Positions 48,851-61,477 are shown, numbered from the stretch's first letter. The stretch is 64,000 nt of DNA from Acetobacteraceae bacterium (GCA_025354865.1 JANXMB010000053.1:22299-86298), one strand, 5' to 3'. Translations and numbers: made by a program. The notes: generated by a model not told the origin, from the sequence alone.

Positions 48851-51499
48851 TTATAGGTGTAGCGTCGCCAGAGCTTCGTCGTCGCCGACGGGCTCGATCG
48901 CGAAGCCGAACGCGTGCAGCAATTGCAGCATCTGACCGTTGCTCCGCTGCACCGAACCGATCGCCCGCGACAGGCGGCGATCCCGAGCAACGTCGAGCAT
49001 CCGGCGCATCAGCGCGGTGCCGAGGCCCTGGCCCTGCATGTCGGCGCGCACCAGGATTGCGAACTCCCCGTCGATGCCGTCGGGATCGGCTTGCAGGCGG
49101 ACGACCCCGACCGGCACAGGCTCCCCGCCGCGAAATGCCACCAGGGCGATTTCCCGATCGTAGTCGATCTGCGTCAGGCGCACCGGCAAGGGGCCGGCGA
49201 ATTGCCGCAAGGTCCCCAGAAACCGCGCCGCACTGTCGGAAGGCGCAACGGCGTCCAGAAACGCCCGCATCGCCGTCGCATCGTCCGGCCGGATCGGGCG
49301 CAGCGCGATGGCCGTGCCGTTATCCAGGGCGAAGTGGCTCTCCAACGCCTGGGGGTAGGGGACGATAGCCGATCGCATCCGAGCGGCGGGATCGTCGAGG
49401 CGAATGCGCACGTCCACTGCGACGATGCCGCTCGCGTCCGCCAGCACCGGATTGAGGTCGAGTTCGTAGATCTCCGGATGTTCCAGCACCAACCGCGAAA
49501 TCGCCACCAAAGCGCTGGCGAGGGCGTCGATATCGATCGGCGGACGGCCCCGATACCCGTGCAGCAACCGAGCGATGCGGGTGCGATCGATCATCGCGCG
49601 GGCGAGTTCCATGTCCAAGGGGGGCAGCGCGAGGGTGGTATCGGCGATCTGCTCGACCCCGATGCCGCCATGCCCGAACAGGATGACCGGCCCGAAGGTC
49701 GGATCGACTTTCGCCCCGAGGATCAATTCGAAGGCGCCGGGCCGCTGGGCCATGGCCTCCACCGTGAAGCCTTCGATGCCCTCGATCCGAACCAACATCG
49801 ACTCGGCGGCCGTGCGCACCGCAGCCGCCCCCGACAGGTCGAGCACGACGCCGCCGACATCGGATTTATGCAGGACGGTGCTGGATCGGATTTTCAGCGC
49901 GACCGACCCGCCCAACTCGTCCGCCGCCCGACCGGCTTCCTCGGGTGTCGCCGCCGACAGAAACGCGACGGTGGGAATGCGATGCGCCGCCAGCAACCGC
50001 TTGGCCGCCGGGGTGTCCATCCAACCCCGGGGATGGGCCGCCACGATTGCGCGTGCGGTGGCGAGGTCGGCCTCGGGCAGGTTGTGTTCGGCGAGCGTGG
50101 GCACCCGCAGCATCAGGCGTTGGTTGCGCGCGTATTCGGCCAGTTCGGCGCATCCGGCCACCGCGCTTTCGATACTGTCGAAGGCGGGCAGTCCGGCAGC
50201 CGCGAATCGGTCCCGGATCGCCTGTCCGCCGGTCGAGGCCAGCCAGCAGGCCACGACATTCGGCCCCAAGTCCGCCGATCGCGCCGCCCAGGCGTCGATC
50301 AGCCCGGCCGCCGCTTCGTCGGAGGAGGCGACCCCGGTCGGGCAATTCAGCGCCAGCACCGTATCGATCCCCGCATCGCTCAACAGCACCGATAATGCGC
50401 CCCGATACCGCTCGGCGCCAGCATCGCCGATGATGTCGATCGGATTGGCGCGCGACCAAGTCGCCGGTAGCACCGCGTCCAGCCGTGCCAATGTGTCCGG
50501 CGCGAGTTCGGCCATCTTGCCACCCGCATCCAGCCAAGCATCGGTTGCCAGCACCCCGAAGCCGCCGCCATTAGTTAAAATGGCCAGACGCTCGCCCCGA
50601 TCCGGGTCGGCAATGCGGGACAAAGTTTCTGCCGCCGAGAACAGATCGCCCAGCCCGGCGACTCGCAACAACCCCGCCCGCCGGAAGGCCGCGTCGTAGA
50701 CCGCGTCCGACCCGGCCAATGCCCCGGTATGGGATCGCGCGGCGGCCGATGCGGCAGGATGGCGCCCGGATTTGACCACAACGACCGGTTTCCCGCGCGC
50801 GGCGGCCCGCGCGGCGCTCATGAATTTGCGGGCGGAGGCGATGCTCTCGACATACAGCAGGATGGCGGTGGTGCCGGGATCGATCGCGGCGAAATCCAGC
50901 AGGTCGCCGAAATCGACGTCGGCGGTATCGCCCAGCGACACCAGATAGCGAAACCCCACCCCATGCGCGTGCCCCCAATCCATCAGCGCGGCGGCGACGG
51001 CGCCGGATTGGGTGAAGCAGGCGATCCCGCCCTGGCTGGCGGGAACCGGGCCGAAGGAGGCGTTCACCCCGACCCCGGGTACCACGAGGCCGAGGCAGTT
51101 CGGCCCGATAATGCGCAGCAGCGACGGGCGTGCGGCATCGAGCATCGCCTGCCGCCGCCGTGCCCCATCCGCCGCCCCGCCTTCGCCGAAGCCGGCCGTG
51201 ATCACCACCGCGCCGGCACAATGCCGAGCCGCGAGGTCGGCGATAAGGCCGGGTACGGTGTCGGGCGGGGTGGCGATGACCGCGAGGTCGGGGTCGATCG
51301 GCAGGCTGGCGATATCGGGGTAAACGGGCTGGCCGTCGATCTCGGTTTCTCGGGGATTGACCAGCATCGTGGTGCCGGCAAACCCGGCCGCGCGCATGTT
51401 CTCGACAATCAGATGCCCGACGCCTCGGGGGCGGCTGGACGCACCGATAATGGCCACGCTACGCGGCGCCAGCACGCGGTCGAGATTGCGGATGGTCAT
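48851..51499 (-). CDS. acyl-CoA synthetase (NDP-forming)/GNAT acetyltransferase fusion (PatZ-like)
   Basis: 882 aa from MTIRNLDRVL. Domains in order are: a CoA-binding Rossmann domain (SVAIIGASSRPRGVGHLIVE); a succinyl-CoA-ligase-like region including GPNCLGLVVPG; an ATP-grasp region from about residue 480 (VALKIRSSTVLHKSDVGGVV); and a GNAT domain over the last 160 residues (ALRPIRPDDATAMRAFLDAV, acetyl-CoA loop QGQGLGTALM). This order matches the Pat/PatZ protein lysine acetyltransferases that modify acetyl-CoA synthetase. It may act as an acetyltransferase rather than a ligase. Confidence 0.87.
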   Translation of the reverse strand: MTIRNLDRVLAPRSVAIIGASSRPRGVGHLIVENMRAAGFAGTTMLVNPRETEIDGQPVYPDIASLPIDPDLAVIATPPDTVPGLIADLAARHCAGAVVITAGFGEGGAADGARRRQAMLDAARPSLLRIIGPNCLGLVVPGVGVNASFGPVPASQGGIACFTQSGAVAAALMDWGHAHGVGFRYLVSLGDTADVDFGDLLDFAAIDPGTTAILLYVESIASARKFMSAARAAARGKPVVVVKSGRHPAASAAARSHTGALAGSDAVYDAAFRRAGLLRVAGLGDLFSAAETLSRIADPDRGERLAILTNGGGFGVLATDAWLDAGGKMAELAPDTLARLDAVLPATWSRANPIDIIGDAGAERYRGALSVLLSDAGIDTVLALNCPTGVASSDEAAAGLIDAWAARSADLGPNVVACWLASTGGQAIRDRFAAAGLPAFDSIESAVAGCAELAEYARNQRLMLRVPTLAEHNLPEADLATARAIVAAHPRGWMDTPAAKRLLAAHRIPTVAFLSAATPEEAGRAADELGGSVALKIRSSTVLHKSDVGGVVLDLSGAAAVRTAAESMLVRIEGIEGFTVEAMAQRPGAFELILGAKVDPTFGPVILFGHGGIGVEQIADTTLALPPLDMELARAMIDRTRIARLLHGYRGRPPIDIDALASALVAISRLVLEHPEIYELDLNPVLADASGIVAVDVRIRLDDPAARMRSAIVPYPQALESHFALDNGTAIALRPIRPDDATAMRAFLDAVAPSDSAARFLGTLRQFAGPLPVRLTQIDYDREIALVAFRGGEPVPVGVVRLQADPDGIDGEFAILVRADMQGQGLGTALMRRMLDVARDRRLSRAIGSVQRSNGQMLQLLHAFGFAIEPVGDDEALATLHL

Positions 51500-51539
51500 G
51501 TTGTAGCCTCGGGTTGCAGGAACGATCCGTCTTGCCAAA

Positions 51540-51565
51540 CGACCGCCGTCGTCGAACGGCGGTCG
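51540..51565. promoter_or_regulatory. hairpin upstream of the PatZ-like gene
   Basis: Perfect 10-base arms CGACCGCCGT and ACGGCGGTCG enclose a six-base loop, 41 bases upstream of the PatZ-like start and about 100 bases after the BNR gene stop on the same strand. It could be a terminator of the BNR transcript without a T-run or a leader structure of the ligase gene. Confidence 0.4.
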
Positions 51566-51636
51566 GGATGGGACGTATCCTGCGCGCCTTGGCTGCGGAA
51601 GCCCGAAGGTGCGGCCGGTGCTTTACAATCCTGCGA

Positions 51637-51658
51637 CGGGGGAGAAATGCCTCCCCCG
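51637..51658 (-). terminator. GC-rich hairpin after the BNR-repeat gene
   Basis: Arms CGGGGGAG and CTCCCCCG around the loop AAATGC begin ten bases past the BNR gene stop on the minus strand. The stem is strong but no T-run follows, so termination is plausible rather than certain. Confidence 0.45.
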
Positions 51659-51668
51659 GCAGAGGCGG

Positions 51669-52715
51669 TTAGCCGACCGCGAGCGAATAAATGTCCTTCA
51701 CCCCATGCGGCAGATGCGCCGGAGTCCAGGTGGCGCCGCCGTCTTCGGTGCCATAGACCTCCCCGTCGTAGCGCGCGCCGAGGTAGACCTTGTTCGGGTC
51801 TTTCTGATGCAAGGCAACCGACATGATGGTGCCGTGGACTTGCACTTTGTCGAAGCGGCTCCAGGTTTCGCCGGCATCGGTGGACCGATACAACTGGCCG
51901 TCCTTGCTCGCCGCCGCCACGCTCAGTGCCGCGTACAACGTGTTCGGATCGGTCGGCGACACCTTGATGTCGCGGCCGTAGGTGTTGTTGGAGAAGCGGC
52001 CGAGTTCCATATCCTGCCAGCTTTTGCCGCCGTCGGCGGTGCGGAACAGGCCCATACGGGCGGCGAAAATCACCGCGTCGGGATCGGCCGGGCTGATTGC
52101 GATGGCGTGGCCGTCGAGCATGCCTTCGTTATAGGTGTTGCTGACGATCTTGCTTTTGAGGTGCGGCAGTTGCGCCAGCCGGATCAAATCGGCGCTGACA
52201 TCGGCCCAGCTTTCGCCGCCATCGGTGGATTTCATCACGCCGTTGACCTCCAGCGCGGCATACATCGTGCCGGGCTGCGACGGGTGCTGCGCCAGACGCA
52301 TCACGCGGCAGGCGAAGGGCATGACCGCGCGATCCGGCATGTTGGGGTCGGGCAGGGCGTGCCAGCTCTCGCCGCGGTCGTCGGAGCGATACATCGCGAT
52401 CGGGGACGCGCCGGCGAAGACCCGATCGGGATTGCCGGAATCGACCAGGAACGACCAAATCTGCGTCTTGCCGGGGAAGGCAGCGCGCTTGAAGGTCCGG
52501 CCGCTATCGGTGGAGCGATAGACGCCGTCGGAGGTTCCAGCGAACACGACCGAGGGATCGGTCGGGTGAATGCTGACAGTGAAGCATTCGGCGTCCGACA
52601 CGACATGCTCCCACCGGTCGGCGCCGGCCATGCGGCTGAAAACGCCGACCATGCCCTTCTGATCCGCACGTCCGACGTAACCGGCGATGCCGGCGTAGAG
52701 ATTGGCTTGGCCCAT
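51669..52715 (-). CDS. BNR/sialidase-like repeat protein (WD40/YVTN-type propeller)
   Basis: 348 aa from MGQANLYAGIAGYVGRADQK; the frame upstream runs into cobT. At least five Asp-box-type repeats are visible: GVYRSTDSGRTF, AMYRSDDRGESW, GVMKSTDGGESW, GLFRTADGGKSW, QLYRSTDAGETW and VYGTEDGGATW. This indicates a six- or seven-bladed beta propeller like the photosystem assembly factor Ycf48 and sialidase families. There is no signal peptide. It lies 23 bases after cobT on the same strand, so it is probably co-transcribed with cobST. Its function is unknown. Confidence 0.83.
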   Translation of the reverse strand: MGQANLYAGIAGYVGRADQKGMVGVFSRMAGADRWEHVVSDAECFTVSIHPTDPSVVFAGTSDGVYRSTDSGRTFKRAAFPGKTQIWSFLVDSGNPDRVFAGASPIAMYRSDDRGESWHALPDPNMPDRAVMPFACRVMRLAQHPSQPGTMYAALEVNGVMKSTDGGESWADVSADLIRLAQLPHLKSKIVSNTYNEGMLDGHAIAISPADPDAVIFAARMGLFRTADGGKSWQDMELGRFSNNTYGRDIKVSPTDPNTLYAALSVAAASKDGQLYRSTDAGETWSRFDKVQVHGTIMSVALHQKDPNKVYLGARYDGEVYGTEDGGATWTPAHLPHGVKDIYSLAVG

Positions 52716-52738
52716 GTTTTGGTTCCACCCTTTGGTTT

Positions 52739-54619
52739 TTAGACCACCACTGCGGACCGTTCGCTGGCCGAGCGCGCCCAAGCGGCTGCGGCGTCGTCGT
52801 CGAACAGCTCGGTCAGTTTCTTCATCATCGTGCCGCCGAGTTCCTCGGCATCCACGATCGTCACCGCGCGGCGATAGTAGCGGGTCACGTCGTGGCCGAT
52901 GCCGATGGCGATCAGTTCGACCTGGTCGCGATTTTCGATGTCGCGGATGACTTCGCGCAGGTGCTTTTCCAGGTAGTTGCCCGGGTTCACCGACAGCGTC
53001 GAATCGTCCACCGGCGCGCCATCGCTGATGACCATCAGGATGCGGCGATGTTCCGGGCGCATCAGCAGGCGACGGTAGGCCCACAGCAGCGCCTCCCCGT
53101 CGATATTTTCTTTCAACAGCCCCTCGCGCAGCATCAGCCCGAGGTTCTTACGTGCGCGGCGCCACGGCGAATCGGCGGCCTTGTAGATGATATGGCGCAG
53201 ATCGTTGAGCCGACCGGGATTGCGCGGCTTGCCTTCCTGCACCCAACGTTCGCGCGACTGCCCGCCCTTCCAGGCGCGGGTGGTGAAGCCCAAAACCTCA
53301 ACCTTGACGGCGCAGCGTTCCAGCGTGCGGGCCAGAATGTCGCCGCACATCGCTGCCACGGTGATCGGCCGCCCCCGCATGGAGCCGGAATTGTCGATCA
53401 GCAGCGTCACCACCGTGTCGCGGAATTCGGTGTCGAGTTCCTTCTTATACGACAGCGCGATCATCGGATTGATCACGACCCGGGACAGGCGCCCGGCGTC
53501 GAGGATGCCCTCGTCCAGATCGAATTCCCAGGCGCGAGTCTGCTGCGCCAACAGCCGGCGTTGCAGGCGGTTTGCCAGCTTGGAGATCACGCCTTGCAGG
53601 TGCTGCAACTGCTGATCCAACTGCTGGCGCAACCGGCTGAGTTCGTCGGCGTCGCACAGGTCTTCCGCCGCCACTTCTTCGTCGAATTGGCGGGTATAGG
53701 CTTTGTAGACCGCGTCGCTGTCGGGATTGGCCCGCTCGCGCCGGGGCTGCGGCCCGCCGGGGCGGTCGTCGCCTTCGGCAACGGCGGCTTCTTCCTCGGA
53801 TTCCGATCCGTCGTCGTCGGCGGCTTCGCCTTCCATTTCCTCGGGCTGGGCGCCGAGCATGGATTCGGATTCGGATTGCGACTGGCCGTCGCCGTCTTCG
53901 GAGTTATCCTGTTGGCCGGACTGCTCGCCGCCGTCTTCGCCGTCTTCCGAATTGTCGTCCGGATCGGCCTCGACCTCGGCTTCCGCCAGTTCCAATGCTG
54001 CCAGCAGCTTGCGGGTCGCGCGGGCAAAAGCCGTCTGATCGGCCTTGGCATCCATCATTTCCGCCAGCGCCTGCTCGGCGTTATCGCCTAAAGTGTCGCG
54101 CCACATATCCAGAATGCGGCGGGCCGGTTCGGGGGAGGGCTCGCCCGACATGCGTTCGCGCGCCAGCAGAGCCAACGCCCGATCGATCGACAGTTGATCC
54201 TTGCGGGTCATCCGATCGAGCCCGTCGGCTTCGCATTCCTCGGACAGTTTGGCGCGGATATTGGCATTCACGCCGTGCATGAACTCGGCGCCAATGACCT
54301 CCACCCGCACTTGTTCGAGGGCGTCGTAGGCGTCCTTGGCTTCTTTCCGCGCCGGCATGCGTTGGGCATGCACGGCATCGTCGTGGTGGCGCAGGCGCAG
54401 TGCGATGGCGTCGGATTGTCCCCGCAACTTCGCCATTTCGGCCATCGGCAGTGCGCGGGTCGGCAGCGGCAGGCGCGCACGCTTGCCCGACACGCCGGAT
54501 GGCCCAGGTTGGAACGCCACCTGGATATCCGGTTGTTCGGCGATCGCGCGCAACACGCCGGCGGTTGCCCGCTTGAATTCTTCCGCCCGCGTGTTGTCCT
54601 TGCTTGCCGACCCGCTCAT
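52739..54619 (-). CDS. cobT: cobaltochelatase subunit CobT
   Basis: 626 aa. The N-terminal domain ([20 protein letters not shown]) is followed by a long acidic, Ser/Glu/Asp-rich linker (about residues 215-290) and a C-terminal vWA domain with the MIDAS motif [15 protein letters not shown]. CobT pairs with CobS in the ATP-driven complex that, with CobN, inserts cobalt into hydrogenobyrinate diamide in aerobic cobalamin synthesis. CobN is not in the window. It starts 12 bases after cobS. Confidence 0.95.
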   Translation of the reverse strand: MSGSASKDNTRAEEFKRATAGVLRAIAEQPDIQVAFQPGPSGVSGKRARLPLPTRALPMAEMAKLRGQSDAIALRLRHHDDAVHAQRMPARKEAKDAYDALEQVRVEVIGAEFMHGVNANIRAKLSEECEADGLDRMTRKDQLSIDRALALLARERMSGEPSPEPARRILDMWRDTLGDNAEQALAEMMDAKADQTAFARATRKLLAALELAEAEVEADPDDNSEDGEDGGEQSGQQDNSEDGDGQSQSESESMLGAQPEEMEGEAADDDGSESEEEAAVAEGDDRPGGPQPRRERANPDSDAVYKAYTRQFDEEVAAEDLCDADELSRLRQQLDQQLQHLQGVISKLANRLQRRLLAQQTRAWEFDLDEGILDAGRLSRVVINPMIALSYKKELDTEFRDTVVTLLIDNSGSMRGRPITVAAMCGDILARTLERCAVKVEVLGFTTRAWKGGQSRERWVQEGKPRNPGRLNDLRHIIYKAADSPWRRARKNLGLMLREGLLKENIDGEALLWAYRRLLMRPEHRRILMVISDGAPVDDSTLSVNPGNYLEKHLREVIRDIENRDQVELIAIGIGHDVTRYYRRAVTIVDAEELGGTMMKKLTELFDDDAAAAWARSASERSAVVV

Positions 54620-54631
54620 GCGCCGATCCCC

Positions 54632-55648
54632 TTAACCGAACTTGCGGGTGGTGAAGCCGCCGGTGGGAATGTCTTCGTTGAAGCAACGCTGATAGTACTC
54701 GGCAACCGTGCTGCGTTCGGCTTCGTCGCACTTGTTCATGAAGGTCACCCGGAAGGCGAAGCCGACATCGCCGAAGATGCGGGCGTTTTCGGCCCAGGTG
54801 ATGACGGTGCGCGGCGACATGACGGTGGAGATATCGCCGTTGATGAAGCCGGCACGGGTCAGGTCGGCCAGGGCCACCATGCTTTCCACCCGCTTCTTCT
54901 GCGCCGGTTCCTTGCCTGTATCGACGCCCATCTTGGCCAGCACGATGGCGGTTTCGGTGGCGTGCGGCAGGTAGTTCAAGGTGGCGACGATGTTCCAGCG
55001 GTCCATCTGGCCTTGGTTGATCTGCTGCGTGCCATGATACAGGCCGGTCGTGTCGCCCAAGCCGACCGTGTTGGCGGTGGAGAACAGGCGGAAGGATTTG
55101 TGCGGCCGGATGACCCGGTTTTGATCGAGCAGGGTCAGCTTGCCTTCGACTTCAAGCACGCGCTGGATCACGAACATCACGTCCGGGCGACCGGCGTCGT
55201 ATTCGTCGAACACCAAAGCGCAGGCATGTTGCAGCGCCCAGGGCAGGATGCCTTCGCGGAATTCGGTGATCTGCTTGCCGTCCTTCAGGACGATCGCGTC
55301 CTTACCGATAAGATCGATACGGCTGATATGGCTGTCCAGGTTCACCCGGATGCAGGGCCAGTTCAGGCGGGCGGCAACCTGCTCGATATGCGTCGATTTG
55401 CCGGTGCCGTGATAGCCCTGGATCATCACGCGGCGGTTGTGGGCGAAGCCGGCGGCGATCGCGAGCGTCGTCTCTTTGTCGAATTTGTAGGAACTATCGA
55501 GGTCGGGAACATGTTCGGTGCGGACGGAGAACGCCGGCACCTGCAAGTCGATATCGATCCCGAAAGCGTCCCGCGCCGATACCGTGGTATCGGGCAGGTT
55601 GACGTCGGAGGTGGGACGCATGGCGGCGTCAGTGGCAACCGTGTTCAT
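54632..55648 (-). CDS. cobS: cobaltochelatase subunit CobS
   Basis: 338 aa AAA+ ATPase of the MoxR/CobS type. Walker A is [19 protein letters not shown], Walker B region is [20 protein letters not shown], and there is a sensor segment [12 protein letters not shown]. It forms the ATPase ring that works with CobT on cobalt insertion. It is the first gene of the cobS-cobT-BNR unit; the 77 bases upstream to the J-domain gene stop hold no clear promoter. Confidence 0.95.
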   Translation of the reverse strand: MNTVATDAAMRPTSDVNLPDTTVSARDAFGIDIDLQVPAFSVRTEHVPDLDSSYKFDKETTLAIAAGFAHNRRVMIQGYHGTGKSTHIEQVAARLNWPCIRVNLDSHISRIDLIGKDAIVLKDGKQITEFREGILPWALQHACALVFDEYDAGRPDVMFVIQRVLEVEGKLTLLDQNRVIRPHKSFRLFSTANTVGLGDTTGLYHGTQQINQGQMDRWNIVATLNYLPHATETAIVLAKMGVDTGKEPAQKKRVESMVALADLTRAGFINGDISTVMSPRTVITWAENARIFGDVGFAFRVTFMNKCDEAERSTVAEYYQRCFNEDIPTGGFTTRKFG

Positions 55649-55725
55649 AGACCAGCGTTTCCTGTCTCAATGCGCGGAAAGTCTACCCGTGGCGCCGCCG
55701 CGCGCAAGGGCTTGGGGATGGACGA

Positions 55726-56319
55726 TCAGCCGGTGGCGGCCAGCCGGGGTTCGGTGGCCAGATGCGAGCGAACCGCCGCATAGGCCAGATTGATGGTTTT
55801 CAGCCGTTCTTCCGCCGCCCGACTGCCGCCGTTGGCGTCGGGATGGTGGCGTTTCGCGAGCGCCTTGTAGCGGGTTTTAACCGCTTCCAGCGTTGTCGGC
55901 CAGGACAGGTCGAGAATGGCCAGGTGATCGCGCAGTTCGGCCGGTGGCTGATTCGGCGGCGGTGCCCGGCGCTGCTGGTGCATCCCGTTCGACGCGAGGA
56001 TGCGTAGCGGGTCGCGCAGCATGTCGTCGTCCCAGGCCGATCCGCCGATATGTCCCAGCGGCCAGGACGGCCGGTCCCAGGATGTATCGGCCCGCAACTG
56101 CGCTTCCATCTGCGCCGGGGACATACCTTTATAGTAGTCCCACGAGCCGTTGTAGGCGCGCACATGATCCAGGCAGAACCACCAATAATCCTTGAGATTG
56201 GTGCGCGATTTCGGGGCGCGATAGCCGCCCGGCGCACCGCAAGATGGCATGTCGCAACACCGGCCCGGTGCAGCCGGGTCGGGCGCGTAAGCCTTGGGGC
56301 GCGCGGGACGACGATTCAT
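55726..56319 (-). CDS. J-domain (DnaJ-like) protein
   Basis: 197 aa from MNRRPARPKA. The N-terminal part has four cysteines or histidines in a possible metal site (RCCDMPSCGAPG, WWFCLDHVRAYN). The C-terminal 65 residues form a J domain with the HPD motif (AKRHHPDANGG), which stimulates an Hsp70 ATPase. This DnaJ variant is common in alphaproteobacteria next to bolA, and here the two diverge with 88 bases between. It probably works with DnaK in iron-sulfur or general protein quality control. Confidence 0.87.
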   Translation of the reverse strand: MNRRPARPKAYAPDPAAPGRCCDMPSCGAPGGYRAPKSRTNLKDYWWFCLDHVRAYNGSWDYYKGMSPAQMEAQLRADTSWDRPSWPLGHIGGSAWDDDMLRDPLRILASNGMHQQRRAPPPNQPPAELRDHLAILDLSWPTTLEAVKTRYKALAKRHHPDANGGSRAAEERLKTINLAYAAVRSHLATEPRLAATG

Positions 56320-56407
56320 CGACGTGTTATGTCCGGCGGGATCGCGGTTGGCAACAGGGACGCTTGGCGCCGACCCCATTTCGGCCGATATCGAGGGGAT
56401 GAAAACC

Positions 56408-56701
56408 ATGCATGCAGCCAACCGAGCGGACCGTTTGACAGCGGTTCTGACCGATCGTTTCGCGCCGTCGACGCTGACGGTGATCGACGATAGCGCCCAT
56501 CACGCCGGACATATGGGCGCCGCAGCCGGGGGGCAGACGCATTATAGCGTGCTGCTGGTTGCGGACGCGTTTCTCGGCATGAACCGCGTCGCCCGCTCCC
56601 GCGCGGTGCACGAGGCATTGGCGGCGGAATTTGCCGGCGGATTGCACGCTTTGGCGCTGCGCCTGCGCACGCCGGACGAACACGCCCGCGCCGCCGATTG
56701 A
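56408..56701 (+). CDS. bolA: BolA family protein
   Basis: 97 aa. The ATG at 56408 (MHAANRADRL) is nine bases after GAGGGG; another at 56399 is too close to it. Features are DDSAHHAGHMGAAAGGQTHY, where BolA proteins have the conserved histidine for Fe-S binding with a monothiol glutaredoxin, and the nucleic-acid-binding-like helix FLGMNRVARSRAVHEALAAE. It is linked to iron-sulfur and stress physiology and is divergent from the J-domain gene. Confidence 0.88.
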   Translation: MHAANRADRLTAVLTDRFAPSTLTVIDDSAHHAGHMGAAAGGQTHYSVLLVADAFLGMNRVARSRAVHEALAAEFAGGLHALALRLRTPDEHARAAD

Positions 56702-56814
56702 GACCGGCGTCCGGTCGAATGCGTGCCGGACCGGCCAAGCGACCCGGGCCGGCGCAAAAACGCGCCATCGCTGGGTTGCTTCTCCGCCGCACCGGGCCGC
56801 CGGGGAATGCCGGA

Positions 56815-57411
56815 TCAAAACGGAATTTCGTCGTCCAGGTCGCCACCCTTGGGCGCGTCCCAGGACGGGCCGCCGGATTGCCCGCCGGATTGGCCGCCGC
56901 GCGATCCGCCGCCGCCCGCCGGGGTACGTGCTGCCGGAGCGCGATCCCGGCTGTAGCTACTGCCGCCACCCCCACTGGCGCCCCCACTGGCGCCCCCACC
57001 GGCACCACCCATGCTGCTATCCGAGTCGCCACCGCCGTAATCGCCACCGCCACCGCCCGAGCGGGTGTCGAGCATCGTGAGGTTGCCGTTGAAGGCGGCG
57101 ATTACAACCTCGGTCGTGTAGCGCTCCTGGCCGGATTGGTCGGTCCATTTGCGGGTCTGCAACGCCCCTTCGACGTAGATCTTCGCACCCTTCTTCAGAA
57201 AGCGTTCGGCGACATCGGCGACGCGTTCGTTGAAGATCACGACGCGGTGCCATTCGGTGCGTTCTTTCCGCTCCCCCGATGCGCGGTCGTTCCAGGTTTC
57301 GCTGGTGGCGAGCGTCAGATTGACGAGCTTGCCGCCGGTCTGGGTGTTGCGCACCTCGGGGTCCTTGCCCAGGTTGCCCACCAGAATCACCTTGTTGACG
57401 CTACCAGCCAT
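56815..57411 (-). CDS. ssb: single-stranded DNA-binding protein
   Basis: 198 aa; AAGGAG lies eight bases upstream of the ATG. The OB fold covers residues 1-110 ([20 protein letters not shown]). A Gly/Ser-rich low-complexity linker follows, and the acidic C-terminal peptide DLDDEIPF recruits replication and repair partners. It is essential in replication and recombination. It diverges from uvrA across 150 bases that contain an SOS box. Confidence 0.96.
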   Translation of the reverse strand: MAGSVNKVILVGNLGKDPEVRNTQTGGKLVNLTLATSETWNDRASGERKERTEWHRVVIFNERVADVAERFLKKGAKIYVEGALQTRKWTDQSGQERYTTEVVIAAFNGNLTMLDTRSGGGGGDYGGGDSDSSMGGAGGGASGGASGGGGSSYSRDRAPAARTPAGGGGSRGGQSGGQSGGPSWDAPKGGDLDDEIPF

Positions 57412-57512
57412 CGATCCGACTCCTTATCCTGCAAACCGCGTTCTTACCCCATATCGGTGAAAAATGGGTTAACACGCTTCCTTTGCCACCCGGAAAATGT
57501 CATAGGGGGCTG

Positions 57513-57527
57513 GAACATAAACCGAAC
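57513..57527. promoter_or_regulatory. SOS (LexA) box of the alphaproteobacterial type
   Basis: GAAC-ATAAACC-GAAC is an exact match to the GAAC-N7-GAAC direct-repeat LexA box of alphaproteobacteria. It lies 35 bases upstream of the uvrA start and about 100 bases from the divergent ssb start. It should place uvrA, and perhaps ssb, under SOS control. Confidence 0.85.
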
Positions 57528-57561
57528 ATAATCGCTCGCGCAAAAGGGGACAAGCACTTTC

Positions 57562-60423
<2,862 letters not shown>

Positions 60424-60426
<3 letters not shown>

Positions 60427-60465
60427 ATCGCGATGCGTTCGCTCTCGCTCACGTCTCGCGATCTA
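60424..60465 (+). repeat. modular palindrome, module B (second copy)
   Basis: A 42-base inverted repeat with arms AGATCGCGA and TCGCGATCT, the reverse complement of 26842-26883 with one mismatch. It begins with the uvrA stop codon and may double as a transcript end. Confidence 0.8.
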
Positions 60466-60480
60466 ACGTATTGTTCGGTC

Positions 60481-60638
60481 GCGCGATTCAGACCTCCGGT
60501 GATTCCACCTTCGGTCATCGCGCTCTTTGTTTGTTCGCGCGATTCAGACCTCCGGTGATTCCACCTCCGGTCATCGCGCTCTTTGTTTGTTCGCGCGATT
60601 CAGACCTCCGGTGATTCCACCTCCGGTCATCGCGCTCT
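60481..60638 (+). repeat. modular palindrome, module A, three tandem 56-bp copies
   Basis: Units begin at 60481, 60537 and 60593; the third stops after 46 bases. They differ at one position (CCACCTTCGG versus CCACCTCCGG). Each contains an imperfect dyad around CCTCCGGTGATTCCACC. The single copy at 26783-26834 is the reverse complement. The array fills most of the gap between uvrA and the convergent flagellar cluster. Confidence 0.88.
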
Positions 60639-60680
60639 GATCGCGTCCCGATCCTTGCCGCGCCGCCGTTACGGGTCGGA

Positions 60681-61064
60681 TCATACCCGAGCAACCAGGG
60701 ACCAGGCGGGAGCGCGGGGAGCGGGGCGGCGGAGGCCGGGGGCGCCGTAGCGACCGGCTGTGTCGGCGCGGGGCAGGGCGCCGGCCACGATCTCGATCAC
60801 GCGGCTTTGCACCGTCAGCGCGTGTTGCAGCAGGCGGCGGTTCTCGGCGGCCAGATCGCGCAAGCGGCGCAGCGCGACCTCCATCGCCGGGCGCAGATCG
60901 GGGCGCAGCAGGATCGGTTTCGCCTCGGTCAGCACCGCCAAAGCGCGGCGTTTGTCGGGCAGCATCGCGACCGCGCCGGACAGGTCCAAAGCGTCCAATG
61001 CGGCGTTTTCTCGCGCCAGGGTGTTGGCGAGGTCGGTGACGGTATCGATCAATAGGGTGCTCAT
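60681..61064 (-). CDS. hypothetical flagellar-cluster protein (FlgN-like)
   Basis: 127 aa, largely helical, starting MSTLLIDTVTDLANTLAREN, with an unstructured Arg/Pro-rich end. Length, helix pattern and position after the rod-binding protein gene suggest a FlgN-type export chaperone, but sequence similarity is too weak to be sure. Its ATG overlaps the end of the upstream gene (ATGA), so it is co-translated with the flagellar genes. Confidence 0.6.
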   Translation of the reverse strand: MSTLLIDTVTDLANTLARENAALDALDLSGAVAMLPDKRRALAVLTEAKPILLRPDLRPAMEVALRRLRDLAAENRRLLQHALTVQSRVIEIVAGALPRADTAGRYGAPGLRRPAPRAPAWSLVARV

Positions 61065-61477
61065 GGGCGGGGTTTCCTCGGTTCGGGCGGTTGCGCTTCC
61101 TGCATCCGCAGCATGGCGGCGGCGATCGGGGCTGCGAGGCCGAAGCCGCCATGTGCGGCGATGTGTTTGCCGAACTCGGCGACCAGCATGGGTTTCCAGG
61201 TTTCCTCCCCGCTGCCGCCGCCGAACAAGCTGTGGGCGGTATCGACGGTCTGGAACATCGGCGCCAGAAGCTGGCCGATCGCCATCGCTTCGAAGTCGCG
61301 GGCGGCTTTTTCCACGCTGGCGCGATCGGGCGTCGCCCCGGCCAGCTTCGCCCCGGCGAGATTTGCCCCGGCGAGATTTGCCCCGGCCAGATTTACCCGC
61401 CCGGCGGTGGGGGCGGTGGCAATCGGAGCGGCGGTAACCGGCGGGATTGGTGGGGCAAAGGACATGGGCGCGGGCAT
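61061..61477 (-). CDS. rod-binding protein, FlgJ N-terminal/CheL-like, with pentapeptide-like insert
   Basis: 138 aa. Residues about 55-125 form the FlgJ N-terminal rod-binding domain (ARDFEAMAIGQLLAPMFQTV, FGGGSGEETWKPMLVAEFGK). No muramidase domain follows, as is usual in alphaproteobacteria. Before it, residues about 28-48 consist of four A(N/K)LAG-type five-residue repeats, encoded by near-identical 15-base units. It probably chaperones rod assembly in the periplasm. It overlaps flgI by one base. Confidence 0.82.
   Translation of the reverse strand: MPAPMSFAPPIPPVTAAPIATAPTAGRVNLAGANLAGANLAGAKLAGATPDRASVEKAARDFEAMAIGQLLAPMFQTVDTAHSLFGGGSGEETWKPMLVAEFGKHIAAHGGFGLAAPIAAAMLRMQEAQPPEPRKPRP

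Noticed and set aside
60481..60638. Possible CRISPR array after uvrA
   Set aside because: The units are directly adjacent without unique spacers, and the same module occurs singly elsewhere; no cas genes are present.
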